NCBI GenBank assembly: GCA_009861545.1
Contig: VXME01000067.1
Span: 62,001 to 126,000, forward strand
Origin: Acidobacteriota bacterium
GTDB taxonomy: Bacteria > Acidobacteriota > Vicinamibacteria > Vicinamibacterales > UBA8438
Length of the DNA: 64,000 nucleotides
Direction of reading: 5' to 3'
The translations under genes and the position numbers were made by a program. The notes under the pieces are model-generated. The model was given only the letters and a program-made list of their open reading frames with translations. It did no database searches and was not told the origin of the DNA. How positions within the stretch are numbered: position 1 is the first letter of the stretch; each line of letters starts with the position of its first letter. Below, one piece after another: positions 48,446 through 57,182 of the stretch.

Positions 48446-49189
48446 CTATCCGACCAGCGGCAGGAAGTCGCGGTCGGTCATGGGCTCGTGGCCGCCCCAG
48501 TTGCCGGCCAGCTCGATCAGCAGGCGCTGCTTCGACGGCGCCGGCAGCGGATTGACCCGTACCACGTGGGCCACGCAGGTCCCCGGACTCTCCGCCATCG
48601 CCATCAAGAGGTCCTTCACCAGATACCGCGGCGCCCAGCCGATGACGTGATAGTCGAGGGTCTGGAGCTGCACCGCCACCCGGGCGACCGGGTTGGACAA
48701 CTCCAGCGTCACGTGGAGCCGATCGTCAGCCACCACGCGGTCGAGCCGCGCTTGCGCGGTGCGGTTCACGTAGCGCCAGCCATGCAGGAAGAACCGGCAC
48801 CGGAACCCGCCGTCGTCGCCCTTGGTGATCTGCGGAAACACCTCGAAGGCGTCGGTGCCGGAGGCCCCGCCGTCCACCGCCAGAATCTCGATCGGATCCG
48901 CCTGCACCGACAGATCGAGGTTCCTCACGTAGGTGACGAAGTCCGGCCGCCCGAGCGTCGTGATGCGATTCCTGAAGAACGGAAACAGCTCCGGCGACCG
49001 ATAATCCTCCCGCAGCGACGGAAAATCGGCCGCCAGGGGAAAACCCACGTCCCGCTGCGCGCGCTCGGCGCCGCCGGTATAGCGAAACCGAAACTTCGAG
49101 TGCTCCGGGTCCGCGTCGAGCCGGCCCACCGGGAACCACTGCCGGCTCCGATTGTCCTGCCAAGCCAGGAACAACGTTCTCGCACTCAT
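48446..49189 (-). CDS. HIRAN-domain protein
   Basis: A 247-residue cytoplasmic protein from ATG 49189. The N-terminal half (LFLAWQDNRSRQWFPVGRLD, FRFRYTGGAERAQRDVGFPL) resembles the beginning of HipA-like proteins. The segment from about 135 (FLHGWRYVNRTAQARLDRVV, LQTLDYHVIGWAPRYLVKDL) has the HIRAN layout, a small domain thought to recognise DNA ends or stalled forks in larger helicases. No helicase or nuclease domain is attached. It is convergent with the sugar dehydrogenase gene, 21 bases away. A role in DNA damage response or regulation is only a guess. Confidence 0.75.
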   Translation of the reverse strand: MSARTLFLAWQDNRSRQWFPVGRLDADPEHSKFRFRYTGGAERAQRDVGFPLAADFPSLREDYRSPELFPFFRNRITTLGRPDFVTYVRNLDLSVQADPIEILAVDGGASGTDAFEVFPQITKGDDGGFRCRFFLHGWRYVNRTAQARLDRVVADDRLHVTLELSNPVARVAVQLQTLDYHVIGWAPRYLVKDLLMAMAESPGTCVAHVVRVNPLPAPSKQRLLIELAGNWGGHEPMTDRDFLPLVG

Positions 49190-49309
49190 CTGATCTTGCT
49201 CCGGAGCGAGTGCTCGGCCGGCGTCTGCATCCTGTCGTTCGCAAAAACGTCGAGAAGGAGTCCGCCGGTGGCGCCCGACGGCAGGCCCCCGCCTCCGGCG
49301 CGAAGCCCG

Positions 49310-50425
49310 TCAGCGCACGAGCAGCTCCGACGGCCGATGCAGCACGTAGCGCACGAGCCGCCGCCGGCTGACCTCCCCGGCATAGATGTTGCCGTCGAAG
49401 TCGACGCCGAGAAACTCGATGCCCGCGCCGACATCCTCGTCGTGCTGGGGAATGAAGTGCGTCACCCACGCCTGGTCGGTCTTCAGATCGCCGATCCGCA
49501 CGCCCTTGTCCCAGCCGAGGTTGCTGCGCCAGTTGTCGGGAGGTCCCTGGCGCACCATCCCGGACAGGCCGTCGCCGGCGTAGAGGATGTCGTTGTGGTC
49601 GATGAAAAGGCCGCTCGGCTTGCCGTAGTGCGTCCAGATGTACAGGAGGTCGCCCTCGGAATCGAACACCTGGATCCGGCTGTTGCCCCGGTCGGCGACG
49701 TAGACGCGCCCCTGGGAGTCCATCTTGATGTCGTGCGGATCGCTGAAGCCGGCGGCCTCCTTGCTCTCCGAGCCGACCCCGCCGCCCACCGCCAGCAGAA
49801 AGGTGCCGTCACTCGAGAACTTCACGATCCGGTTGTTGCCGCCGCGGTGGCCGTCCGACACCCAGATGTCGCCGTTGGGCGCGACGACGACCCCGGAAGG
49901 GCCGTTGAAGTGATGCTCGTCGTCGCCCCAGACGGCGGCCTCGCCCAGGCGCATCACGACCTCGCCACGCTGGTTCAGCTTCAGCACCTGGTGCCCGATG
50001 CCGATTCGCTCTCCCGGCGTGGCCCGCGAGTCGCCGTGCGACCCGCCCTCGGTCACCCACAGAAATCCCTCGTGGTCGAGAAAGAACCCGTGCGGGAAGC
50101 CGAAGAGCCCGGCGCCGAAGCTGTCGACCAGGTTCCCCTCGAGGTCGAACTTCATGATCGGGTCCAGGTCGGAGCCGGCGCACTGGTTCGCGCCGCAGCG
50201 GTCGAGGATCCAGAGGTGCTCGCCGTCGGGATCGGGAAAGACCCCGCTCACCGTGCCCATCACGCGGCCCTCGGGCATCTTCTCCCACCCGAAGGTCGCC
50301 CGGTACGGGTTGGTCGTCGACGACTGGGCCTGGACGTCCGCGACCGGACCGAGCAGCAGCCCCGCCAGCACGATCAACGCGACAGCGACTCCGAGAACCG
50401 AACCACGTCGACCCGCATTCAGCAT
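49310..50425 (-). CDS. Secreted NHL-repeat six-bladed propeller protein
   Basis: A 371-residue exported protein from ATG 50425. The signal peptide is LGVAVALIVLAGLLLGPVA, with cleavage near DVQAQ. Repeats with the NHL pattern are clear: FPHGFFLDHEGFLWVTEGG, GPSGVVVAPNGDIWVSDG, DPHDIKMDSQGRVYVADRGN and KPSGLFIDHNDILYAGDG. Such proteins include peptidyl-alpha-hydroxyglycine alpha-amidating lyase-like enzymes. Conserved His/Asp in HDIK and Asp in VADR could bind metal, but the reaction is not known for bacterial members. It is divergent from pcaH, 148 bases away, and may share its regulatory region. Confidence 0.82.
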   Translation of the reverse strand: MLNAGRRGSVLGVAVALIVLAGLLLGPVADVQAQSSTTNPYRATFGWEKMPEGRVMGTVSGVFPDPDGEHLWILDRCGANQCAGSDLDPIMKFDLEGNLVDSFGAGLFGFPHGFFLDHEGFLWVTEGGSHGDSRATPGERIGIGHQVLKLNQRGEVVMRLGEAAVWGDDEHHFNGPSGVVVAPNGDIWVSDGHRGGNNRIVKFSSDGTFLLAVGGGVGSESKEAAGFSDPHDIKMDSQGRVYVADRGNSRIQVFDSEGDLLYIWTHYGKPSGLFIDHNDILYAGDGLSGMVRQGPPDNWRSNLGWDKGVRIGDLKTDQAWVTHFIPQHDEDVGAGIEFLGVDFDGNIYAGEVSRRRLVRYVLHRPSELLVR

Positions 50426-50573
50426 TGGCTCTACTCCCTCTCCACTGCGGCCCGGCAAGGACGCGTCCCCCACGTGCTCTGTCGATACGCAATATTAGCG
50501 CCCTCCGCCGGAGCGTGCGCGGAGGCCGGAAACGTGCGGGTCCGGGTGAAGTCCGCTACGATTGTCGGGCGCC

Positions 50574-51281
50574 GTGGCGTCCCAGATTCACCCCTATCGC
50601 CGTCCGCCGGCCGGCCACGATCCACCGAACGACGTGCCGGGGTACCGGTCCACCGCGCTGCGCCATCCCGCGCAACCGCTGGTGGTGATTCCGCAGACGC
50701 TGTCCGAGATCACCGGTCCCGTCCACGGCTACGGACCGGTGGGACCGCTCGACGGCAACCTGACGCGGCAGCACGACGGCGCACCCGTCGGCGAGCGCAT
50801 CGTCATCGCCGGGAGAGTGCTGGACGAGGATGAACGACCGGTCCCCGAAACGCTGGTCGAGATCTGGCAGGCGAACGCCGCCGGCCGCTACGCCCACGCG
50901 GGAGACACCCATGACGCGCCGCTCGATCCGAACTTCAGCGGGGCGGGCCGCATGCTCACCGACGCCGCGGGCCGGTTCCGGTTCACGACCATCAGGCCGG
51001 GGGCGTATCCCTGGGCCAATCACGACAACGCCTGGCGCCCGGCGCACGTGCACTTCTCGGTCTTCGGGCGCAGCTTCCTGACCCGGCTGATGACGCAGAT
51101 GTACTTTCCCGGCGATCCGCTGCTGGCCCTCGATCCGATATTCAACGCGGTGCCCGACGCCGCGGGGCGCGAGCGGCTGGTGGCTGCGTTCGACCTCGAT
51201 GTGACGGAGCCCGGACGGGCGCTCGGATACCGCTTCGACATCGTCCTGCGCGGGCGCGACGCCACCCCGCTGCAAGGCTAG
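50574..51281 (+). CDS. pcaH: Protocatechuate 3,4-dioxygenase beta subunit
   Basis: A 235-residue subunit of the intradiol dioxygenase that opens protocatechuate to 3-carboxy-cis,cis-muconate. GTG 50574 is chosen; TTG 50562 is possible, and no strong ribosome site is visible for either. The four Fe(III) ligands are all here, which identifies the catalytic subunit: Y106 (AAGRYAHAGDT), Y145 (RPGAYPWANHDNAWRP), H158 and H160 (PAHVHFSVFG). The motif LVEIWQANAAGRY is the family signature. It heads the pca operon, nine bases before pcaG. Confidence 0.95.
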   Translation: MASQIHPYRRPPAGHDPPNDVPGYRSTALRHPAQPLVVIPQTLSEITGPVHGYGPVGPLDGNLTRQHDGAPVGERIVIAGRVLDEDERPVPETLVEIWQANAAGRYAHAGDTHDAPLDPNFSGAGRMLTDAAGRFRFTTIRPGAYPWANHDNAWRPAHVHFSVFGRSFLTRLMTQMYFPGDPLLALDPIFNAVPDAAGRERLVAAFDLDVTEPGRALGYRFDIVLRGRDATPLQG

Positions 51282-51290
51282 GCGCCCGCC

Positions 51291-51851
51291 ATGCTGCCGC
51301 TCACACCTGCCCAGACCGTAGGCCCCTTCTTTGCAGTGCTCGTGCCGGAACGGGGCCACCTGGCGCTCGTGACGGACGAGACGCCGGGGGAGCGCATCGT
51401 CATCGAGGGCGTGGTCCGCGACGGCATCGGCCAACCGGTGCCGGATGCCCTCATCGAGATCTGGCAGGCGAACGCCGCCGGACGCTGCAATCACCCCGAG
51501 GACCCGCGCACCAAGGGGCGCGACCACACGTTCGACGGGTTCGGCCGGGTGCATGCCGACGTCAAGGGCCGCTTCCACATCGAAACCATCAAGCCGGGAT
51601 CGGTACCCGGACCCAGGGGCCGGCCCCAGGCGCCGCATCTGATGGTCGGGCTCTTCGCCCGCGGGCTGCTGACGCGGCTCGTCACGCGCATCTACTTCGA
51701 AGACGAGCCCTGGAACGCCCTGGATCCGATCCTGGCCCACGTCGCGCCGGACCGCCGGCACACGCTCGTCGCGGCACACCGAGGCGCCGGACGGTACGGT
51801 CACGCCATCGTGCTCCAGGGGCGGGGCGAAACGGTGTTCTTCGATGTCTGA
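51291..51851 (+). CDS. pcaG: Protocatechuate 3,4-dioxygenase alpha subunit
   Basis: A 186-residue non-catalytic partner of PcaH from ATG 51291. It opens with LTPAQTVGPFFAVLV, typical of the alpha subunit, and shares LIEIWQANAAGR with PcaH. The position of the first Tyr ligand is Cys (GRCNHPED), and only one His of the HVH pair is retained (APHLMVGLFARG). That loss of metal ligands is normal for PcaG. It lies between pcaH and pcaB in one transcript. Confidence 0.94.
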   Translation: MLPLTPAQTVGPFFAVLVPERGHLALVTDETPGERIVIEGVVRDGIGQPVPDALIEIWQANAAGRCNHPEDPRTKGRDHTFDGFGRVHADVKGRFHIETIKPGSVPGPRGRPQAPHLMVGLFARGLLTRLVTRIYFEDEPWNALDPILAHVAPDRRHTLVAAHRGAGRYGHAIVLQGRGETVFFDV

Positions 51852-51866
51852 CGGGTCGGATCGGCG

Positions 51867-53243
51867 ATGACCCACGGCGCGCGCCTGCACGCCCGGGTGC
51901 TGGGCGACGCGGACGTCGCAGCGCACTTTTCCGGCCGGGCGCAGCTTCAGGCGATGCTGGACGTCGAGGCCGCGCTCGCGGCGGCGGAGGCGCAGGTCGG
52001 AGTGATTCCCCCGGGTTGCGTCGCCCCCATCCGGGCCGCCGCGCGGGCCGAGCTGTACGACCGGGTGCGCATCGCCGTCGAGGCGACCGAAACGGGCAAT
52101 CCCGTGATCCCGGTGGTGCGGCATTTGACCGCCCGGGTGGAGGAGTCGGACGCCGAGGCGGCGCGCTTCGTCCACTGGGGCGCGACCAGCCAGGACGTCC
52201 TGGACACCGGTCTGGTGCTGCAACTCCGCACCGCGGTTCCCACCGTGATCGACCACCTGGATCGAGGCGTTCTGGCCGCCGCGGCCCACGCGCGCCGCCA
52301 CGCCGGGGCGACCATGGCCGGCCGCACCTGGTTACAGCAGGCGACACCGGTGACCTTCGGGCTCAAGGCGGCAGGCTGGGCGGACGCGCTGGACCGCGTG
52401 CGGGGCCGGCTGCGGGCCGCGCTCGACGGCGCGCTCGTGCTGCAGCTCGGCGGCGCTTCGGGCACCCTGGCGTCGCTCGGGCCGCAGGGCCCGGCCGTCA
52501 CCGAGGCGCTGGCCGCCCGCCTCGGCCTGCCGGCCCCGGACGTCCCCTGGCACGCGCACCGCGACCGGTTCGCGCAGCTCGCCTGCGCCCTCGGCATCGC
52601 GGCCGGCACGGCCGGCAAGATCGGGCGCGACGTCGCCCTGCTGGCGCAGACCGAGGTCGGCGAAGTCAGCGAGCGGCCGGGGCAGGGACGCGGCGGGTCG
52701 TCGACGATGCCGCAGAAGCAGAATCCGGTCGCGGCGTCCATCGCGCTGGCCGCCGCCGGCCGCGCGCCCGGACTGGTGGCGACGATGCTCGGCGCCCTGG
52801 TGCAGGAGCACGAGCGCGGCCTCGGCGGCTGGCAGGTCGAATGGGATACGCTGCCCGATCTGGTGGTGATTGCGGCGGGCGGGGCGCGGGCGGCAACCGA
52901 CGCGCTGGACGGACTGGCCGTCGACACCGGTCGCATGCGCGCCAACGCCGACGCCTCCGGCGGCATCCTCCTGGCCGAATCCGTCGCCATGGCGCTCGCC
53001 GGGTCGATCGGCAAGCACGAGGCGCACGCCTGCATCGCGGGGGCGTGCAGGCGAGCCGAGGCCGAGCGACGTCCCCTGGCCGACGTGCTGGCCGACGACC
53101 CGCTGGTGGCGCGACATCTCGATTCCGCGGCCATCGCGCGGCTGCTCTCGGCGGACGACTACCTGGGCGCCACCCGCACCTACATCGACCGGGTCCTGGA
53201 GCGGCTGGACGCTCCCGGCGGAGACGATGCACGTCGACGCTGA
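51867..53243 (+). CDS. pcaB: 3-carboxy-cis,cis-muconate cycloisomerase
   Basis: A 458-residue enzyme of the fumarase/aspartase superfamily from ATG 51867. It cyclises 3-carboxymuconate to 4-carboxymuconolactone, the second step of the protocatechuate branch. The superfamily signature is GSSTMPQKQNP in the catalytic loop. Other conserved blocks are VHWGATSQDVLDTGLVLQL, GRTWLQQATPVTFGLKAAGW and LGGASGTLASLG. Its stop overlaps the start of the pcaD remnant by 17 bases, so the operon was once tightly coupled. Confidence 0.95.
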   Translation: MTHGARLHARVLGDADVAAHFSGRAQLQAMLDVEAALAAAEAQVGVIPPGCVAPIRAAARAELYDRVRIAVEATETGNPVIPVVRHLTARVEESDAEAARFVHWGATSQDVLDTGLVLQLRTAVPTVIDHLDRGVLAAAAHARRHAGATMAGRTWLQQATPVTFGLKAAGWADALDRVRGRLRAALDGALVLQLGGASGTLASLGPQGPAVTEALAARLGLPAPDVPWHAHRDRFAQLACALGIAAGTAGKIGRDVALLAQTEVGEVSERPGQGRGGSSTMPQKQNPVAASIALAAAGRAPGLVATMLGALVQEHERGLGGWQVEWDTLPDLVVIAAGGARAATDALDGLAVDTGRMRANADASGGILLAESVAMALAGSIGKHEAHACIAGACRRAEAERRPLADVLADDPLVARHLDSAAIARLLSADDYLGATRTYIDRVLERLDAPGGDDARRR

Positions 53244-53304
53244 CGGCCGCCGGCTCTCGTTCTCGATCACCGGGGCCGGAGCAGGACGGCCGTCGAGCTC
53301 CTGA
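53227..53304 (+). pseudogene. pcaD: pcaD remnant (N-terminus of 3-oxoadipate enol-lactonase)
   Basis: ATG 53227 begins 16 bases before the pcaB stop and reads MHVDADGRRLSFSITGAGAG then RPSSS and a stop. The opening ADGRRLSFSITGAG matches the first strand pair of alpha/beta-hydrolase enol-lactonases, which follow pcaB in many operons. The remaining ~230 residues, including the Ser-Asp-His triad, are absent. pcaC begins 15 bases after the stop. A deletion removed pcaD while keeping its neighbours intact. Confidence 0.65.
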
Positions 53305-53319
53305 CACACCGAGGCTGCA

Positions 53320-53709
53320 ATGGACGACAGCGAACGGCACGCGGCGGGAATGGCGATACGGCGGGAGATTCTGGGCGACGCCTACGTCAACCGGACGGTC
53401 GCCGATACGACCGACGCCACCACGGAGATCCAGGACCTGATCACGCGCTACGCGTGGGGAGAAGTCTGGACGCGGCCGGGCCTCGACCACCGCACGCGCC
53501 GCGTGCTGGTGATCGGCACGCAGATCGCGCTCCGGCAGTGGGACCAGTACCGGATACACGTGCGGGCGGCGCTCGCCGAGGGCGGGTTCTCCATGGACGA
53601 CATCAACGAGATCGTGCTCCAGCAGGCGATCTACTGCGGGGCGCCGGCGGCGCTGACGGCCATCAACGTCGCTCGGCAGGTCCTCGACGAGATCGGGGAC
53701 GGCTCATGA
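53320..53709 (+). CDS. pcaC: 4-carboxymuconolactone decarboxylase
   Basis: A 129-residue enzyme from ATG 53320, with GAGG 6-9 nt upstream. It decarboxylates 4-carboxymuconolactone to 3-oxoadipate enol-lactone. The CMD fold is recognised by AIRREILGDAYVNRTVADTT, ITRYAWGEVWTRPGLDHRTR, QIALRQWDQYRIHVRAALAE and VLQQAIYCGAPAALTAINVA. The length is that of free-standing PcaC. Its product needs PcaD, which is deleted just upstream, so the next step must be supplied elsewhere. It overlaps the transporter start in ATGA. Confidence 0.94.
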   Translation: MDDSERHAAGMAIRREILGDAYVNRTVADTTDATTEIQDLITRYAWGEVWTRPGLDHRTRRVLVIGTQIALRQWDQYRIHVRAALAEGGFSMDDINEIVLQQAIYCGAPAALTAINVARQVLDEIGDGS

Positions 53710-55208
53710 CCGCGGGGGATGCCGGCCCGGCCGCCGGCGCCGCGAGCCCCGCCGCACCGGGGTCGGGCGCCCAGGGCACAAGCGGCTCGAACGTCACCAC
53801 TGCCGGGCTGCTGGGCGCGGCGGCCCTGACCGGCTTCATCCTGATCCTGCCGACGCCGGAAGGGCTCCCGCCGGAGGCGCATCGGCTGGCCGCGCTGTTC
53901 GCCGGCGTGCTGGTGCTGTGGTCCACCGAGGCGCTGCCGATCGCGGTGACCTCCCTGCTGGCCCTGGCCCTGCAGCCGCTCTTCGGCCTCACCTCGCTGG
54001 TCAGCGGGCGGCCGCCCACCCCCGGCGCCATCTTCGGGGCGGCCGCCGCCAACTTCATGAGCAGCGTCTTCTTCTTCGTGCTCGTGATGTTCGCCATCGC
54101 CTACGCGTGGGTGAAGACCGGCCTGGCCCGCCGCTTCGCGCTGTGGCTGATCGCGCGGGCGGGCACCGACGCCACGCGGGCCGTGTACGTGTTCATGATC
54201 GGCACCGGCCTGATCTCGATGGTCGTTTCCGACGTGCCCGCCGCCGCCATCTTCATGGCCATCGCCGTCGGCATCCTCGACAAGCTGGGGCTGCGGCCCG
54301 GCTCCCGCTTCGGCCGGGCGGTGATGATCGGCATCCCGATCGCGGCGCTGATCGGCGGCGTCGGCACGCCGGCGGGCAGCTCGATCAACCTGCTCGGCCT
54401 GGTCATGATCGAGCAGGCCGGCGGCGAGCGCGTCCCGTTCCTGCACTGGATGGCGATCGGCATCCCGATGGTAGCCGTCCTGCTGCCGGTGGCGGCCTGG
54501 GTGCTGGTGAAGTTCTTTCCACCGGAGATCGCCTCCATCGGCGACCTGGAGGAGATTCACGACGAGCGGCGCCGGATCGGGCCGGTCAGCACCGCCGAGT
54601 GGAAGGTGATCGCCATCATGGGGGCGATGCTCACCCTCTGGATCGCCAGCACGTGGCTGCCGGTGTTCGACACCTTCCTGGTCGCCGTCGTCGGCGCTGT
54701 GGCGATGTTCCTGCCCGGCATCGGCCTCTTCACCTGGAAGGAGGTCCAGCAGGTCACCGGCTGGGACACGCTGATGGTGATCGGCGGCGTGACGTCGCTG
54801 GGCCAGGCGTCGTCGCGGACCGGTCTGGCGGCGTGGCTCGCCGAGTCGGCCCTGGGCGGCCTCGCCGACTGGAACGCCGTCGCCCTCATCGCCGCGATCA
54901 GCGCCTTCACGGTGGTCATCCACCTGATGCTGCCGATCGCGCCGGTCATCAACGCCGTGATGATCCCGCCGATCATGGTGCTCGGCGCGGCGGCCGGCGT
55001 GAACCCGGCCCTCTACGCGCTGCCGGTCATCTTCACCGCGTCGTGCGCCTTCCTGCTGCCGCTCGACGCCGTGCCCCTGGTCACCTACAGCCGGGGCTAC
55101 TACCGGATGTTCGACATGCTGCCGCCAGGCCTCGTGATCAGCGCGGTATGGGTCGTGCTGATGACGGCGCTGCTGATCGTGATCGGGCCGCTGGTGGGGT
55201 TGCTGTAG
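53706..55208 (+). CDS. SLC13/DASS-family anion transporter
   Basis: A 500-residue inner-membrane transporter from ATG 53706, coupled to pcaC by a 4-base overlap. It has about 11-12 hydrophobic segments. Two conserved hairpin motifs of divalent-anion:Na+ symporters are visible in GGVGTPAGSSINLLGLVMIE and in VIHLMLPIAPVINAVMIPPI; in this family the S-N-T-like loops bind sodium and carboxylates. Co-transcription with pcaHGBC suggests uptake of protocatechuate or a related aromatic or dicarboxylic acid. That would be an unusual choice, since PcaK-type MFS carriers are the common partner. The substrate is an inference. Confidence 0.88.
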   Translation: MTAGDAGPAAGAASPAAPGSGAQGTSGSNVTTAGLLGAAALTGFILILPTPEGLPPEAHRLAALFAGVLVLWSTEALPIAVTSLLALALQPLFGLTSLVSGRPPTPGAIFGAAAANFMSSVFFFVLVMFAIAYAWVKTGLARRFALWLIARAGTDATRAVYVFMIGTGLISMVVSDVPAAAIFMAIAVGILDKLGLRPGSRFGRAVMIGIPIAALIGGVGTPAGSSINLLGLVMIEQAGGERVPFLHWMAIGIPMVAVLLPVAAWVLVKFFPPEIASIGDLEEIHDERRRIGPVSTAEWKVIAIMGAMLTLWIASTWLPVFDTFLVAVVGAVAMFLPGIGLFTWKEVQQVTGWDTLMVIGGVTSLGQASSRTGLAAWLAESALGGLADWNAVALIAAISAFTVVIHLMLPIAPVINAVMIPPIMVLGAAAGVNPALYALPVIFTASCAFLLPLDAVPLVTYSRGYYRMFDMLPPGLVISAVWVVLMTALLIVIGPLVGLL

Positions 55209-55243
55209 GCCGGACCACGGGTTCCGCCGACACCCGATGCAGG

Positions 55244-55260
55244 GCGTTGTGGTAACGCCG
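55244..55260. terminator. Small hairpin between convergent transporter genes
   Basis: GGCGTT (55244-55249) pairs with AACGCC (55255-55260) around a 5-base loop, in the 52-base gap between two convergent transporter genes. The stem is short and lacks a T run, so terminator function is only plausible. Confidence 0.25.
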
Positions 55261-56946
55261 CTATGCCGCCGGCCGGCCGAGCGTGCTGATCCAGCCGATC
55301 ACGCAGACGGCGGCGACCCCGACCAGGTTGTGCCACATGAACGACACGTCGGTGAGAGTGGCGACCACGGCCACCGACGCCATGCCGCCGATCAGGCCCC
55401 AAAAGGCGCCGGCGGCGGTGGAGCGGGGCATGCCAACCGCGAGGACGAAGACCCCGAGCAGCGAGCCGTAGAAGAATGACCCGAAGCGGTTGACCACCTC
55501 GATCAGCGAGCCGAGGTTGGCGGCGTAGAGCGCGATAATCGCGGCGAAGATGCCCCAGAAGCCGGTGGCCAGCTTCGACACCAGGAGATAGTGCGCGTCG
55601 GACGCGCCCGGCCGGAAGTGGCGGCGGTAGAAGTCGATGGTGCTGGCCGCCGACAACGCGTTGAGCTCGGCCGCGATGCTCGACATGGCCGCCGCGAAGA
55701 TGGCGGCGATCAGCAGCCCGACGAGACCGATGGGAAGCTGGGTGGTGATGAAGGTCGGGAAGACGTAGTTGACGTCGCTGTAGGCGGCGTCCCCCGTCAC
55801 GTCGCGCACCAGGTCTCGCGCACGCGCCCTGACGTCGTTGACCCGTCCGTCGCTCTCCACGAAAGCCGCCGTGGCGGACTGCGCCGCCCCGTCGTCGCCC
55901 GCCTGCCGCGCCGCCACCACCGCCGCCGCGTCGGCGCGCCGGTCGGCATGGGCGGCCCGGAACTCGTCGTCGAGCGCGCGGTACTCGCCCGCCCGGCCGC
56001 TCGCCTCGACCGCCGCCTCGTGCGACGCGTTGAAGAGCATCGGCGGCTCGGTGAACAGGTAGAAGCAGAAGACGAGCACGCCCATCGTCAGGATGAGCAC
56101 CTGCAGCGGAATCTTCGCGAACGCGCTCATCAGCAGCGACTGCCGCCCCGCGTCCACCGACTTCGCGGTCAGGTAGCGCTGTACCTGGCTCTGGTCGCAG
56201 CCGAAGTAGCCCAGCGCCAGGAACAGCCCGCCGATGAGGCCCGACCAGAAGGTGTAGGTCTCGTTCAGGTCGAAGGTGAAGTCGATCGCCTGCAACCGCC
56301 CGGTGGCGCCGGCGACATGGAGCACCGGCTCGAGGCTCACGTCGTCCGGCAGGCCGACGATGAGGGCGGTCACCGCGGCGGTGACGCCGATCATGATCAC
56401 CACCATCTGCTTGACGTCGGCCCAGGTGACGGCCTGCACCCCGCCCAGCATCGTGTACAGGGTCGTCGGAATCCCGATGGCCAGGATCGTGAGCGGCAGG
56501 CTCCACCCGAGCACGATGGAGAGGATGACGGCCGGCGCCGCGATGACCACCCCCGCCCCGAGGCCGCGCGAGAGCAGGAACAGCAGGCTCGTCAGCGCCC
56601 GCGTCCGCGCGTCGAAGCGCCGCTCCAGGTACTCGTAGGCGGTGAACACCCGCGCCCGGTGGAAGAACGGCACCAGGGTCACCGACAGGATGATCATCGC
56701 CAGCGGCAGCCCGAAGTAGAACTGCACGAAGCGGATGCCGTCGTCGTAGCCCTGCCCGGTGGTGCCGACCAGGGTGATCGCGCTCATCTGGGTCGCCATC
56801 ACCGACAGCCCGACCGCCCACCACGGCAGCGAGCGCGACGCCAGGAAGTAGCCGTCGACCGCGCCGGTGCCTCGCGCGCGCTTCACGCCGTCGTAGAGGA
56901 CCCAGGCGAGGTAGGCGACGATGATCGTCCAGTCGAGGAGGTGCAT
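55261..56946 (-). CDS. Sodium:solute symporter (SSS family)
   Basis: A 561-residue inner-membrane transporter from ATG 56946. The start [20 protein letters not shown] and the segment [20 protein letters not shown] are typical of the SSS fold, as is [20 protein letters not shown]. Further signatures are [20 protein letters not shown] and [20 protein letters not shown]. An extra hydrophilic insert of ~90 residues, rich in Ala/Asp/Arg (about residues 310-400), lies between membrane segments. That insert is found in some sialate/glucose-type members. The C-terminal S-[SA]-x-x-A sodium-site region is [19 protein letters not shown]. The solute is unknown. A possible 28-residue membrane protein precedes it. 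Confidence 0.9.
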   Translation of the reverse strand: MHLLDWTIIVAYLAWVLYDGVKRARGTGAVDGYFLASRSLPWWAVGLSVMATQMSAITLVGTTGQGYDDGIRFVQFYFGLPLAMIILSVTLVPFFHRARVFTAYEYLERRFDARTRALTSLLFLLSRGLGAGVVIAAPAVILSIVLGWSLPLTILAIGIPTTLYTMLGGVQAVTWADVKQMVVIMIGVTAAVTALIVGLPDDVSLEPVLHVAGATGRLQAIDFTFDLNETYTFWSGLIGGLFLALGYFGCDQSQVQRYLTAKSVDAGRQSLLMSAFAKIPLQVLILTMGVLVFCFYLFTEPPMLFNASHEAAVEASGRAGEYRALDDEFRAAHADRRADAAAVVAARQAGDDGAAQSATAAFVESDGRVNDVRARARDLVRDVTGDAAYSDVNYVFPTFITTQLPIGLVGLLIAAIFAAAMSSIAAELNALSAASTIDFYRRHFRPGASDAHYLLVSKLATGFWGIFAAIIALYAANLGSLIEVVNRFGSFFYGSLLGVFVLAVGMPRSTAAGAFWGLIGGMASVAVVATLTDVSFMWHNLVGVAAVCVIGWISTLGRPAA

Positions 56947-56968
56947 CGGACAGGCTCGGGAGCGGTGT

Positions 56969-57055
56969 TCACGCGGCGAAGTACCGGGAGAGGAGCCACA
57001 GCGCCACGAGCACCAGGACCTCGACGACGACGACCGCGACGTAGATGCGGGTCAC
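56969..57055 (-). CDS. Possible 28-residue single-TM protein upstream of the symporter
   Basis: A GTG-initiated frame encodes [20 protein letters not shown] then LSRYFAA: one continuous membrane helix with a basic end. It ends 22 bases before the SSS start on the same strand. Small membrane subunits often accompany SSS carriers. No ribosome site is clear. A TATACT hexamer only about 11 bases upstream would make the mRNA nearly leaderless. Confidence 0.4.
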   Translation of the reverse strand: MTRIYVAVVVVEVLVLVALWLLSRYFAA

Positions 57056-57127
57056 AGGGCGAGTATAGCCGGGGAACGGCGGCGGCCCACCGCCGTCTCG
57101 TCCTGACCGCTTGACCGCCAATATGGT

Positions 57128-57149
57128 CTAGTCTAGACTAGTGTATATT
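57128..57149 (+). promoter_or_regulatory. Perfect 14-bp palindrome and -10 element of the Phd/PIN operon
   Basis: CTAGTCTAGACTAG at 57128-57141 is an exact palindrome, followed by TATATT at 57144-57149, which fits a -10 box. The antitoxin ATG is at 57183. Phd/YefM antitoxins repress their own promoters by binding such palindromes, so this is the likely autoregulatory operator. It is also much more AT-rich than the flanks. Confidence 0.65.
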
Positions 57150-57182
57150 TATTGCGACGGCATTAGCCACCGGGAGCGCCGA

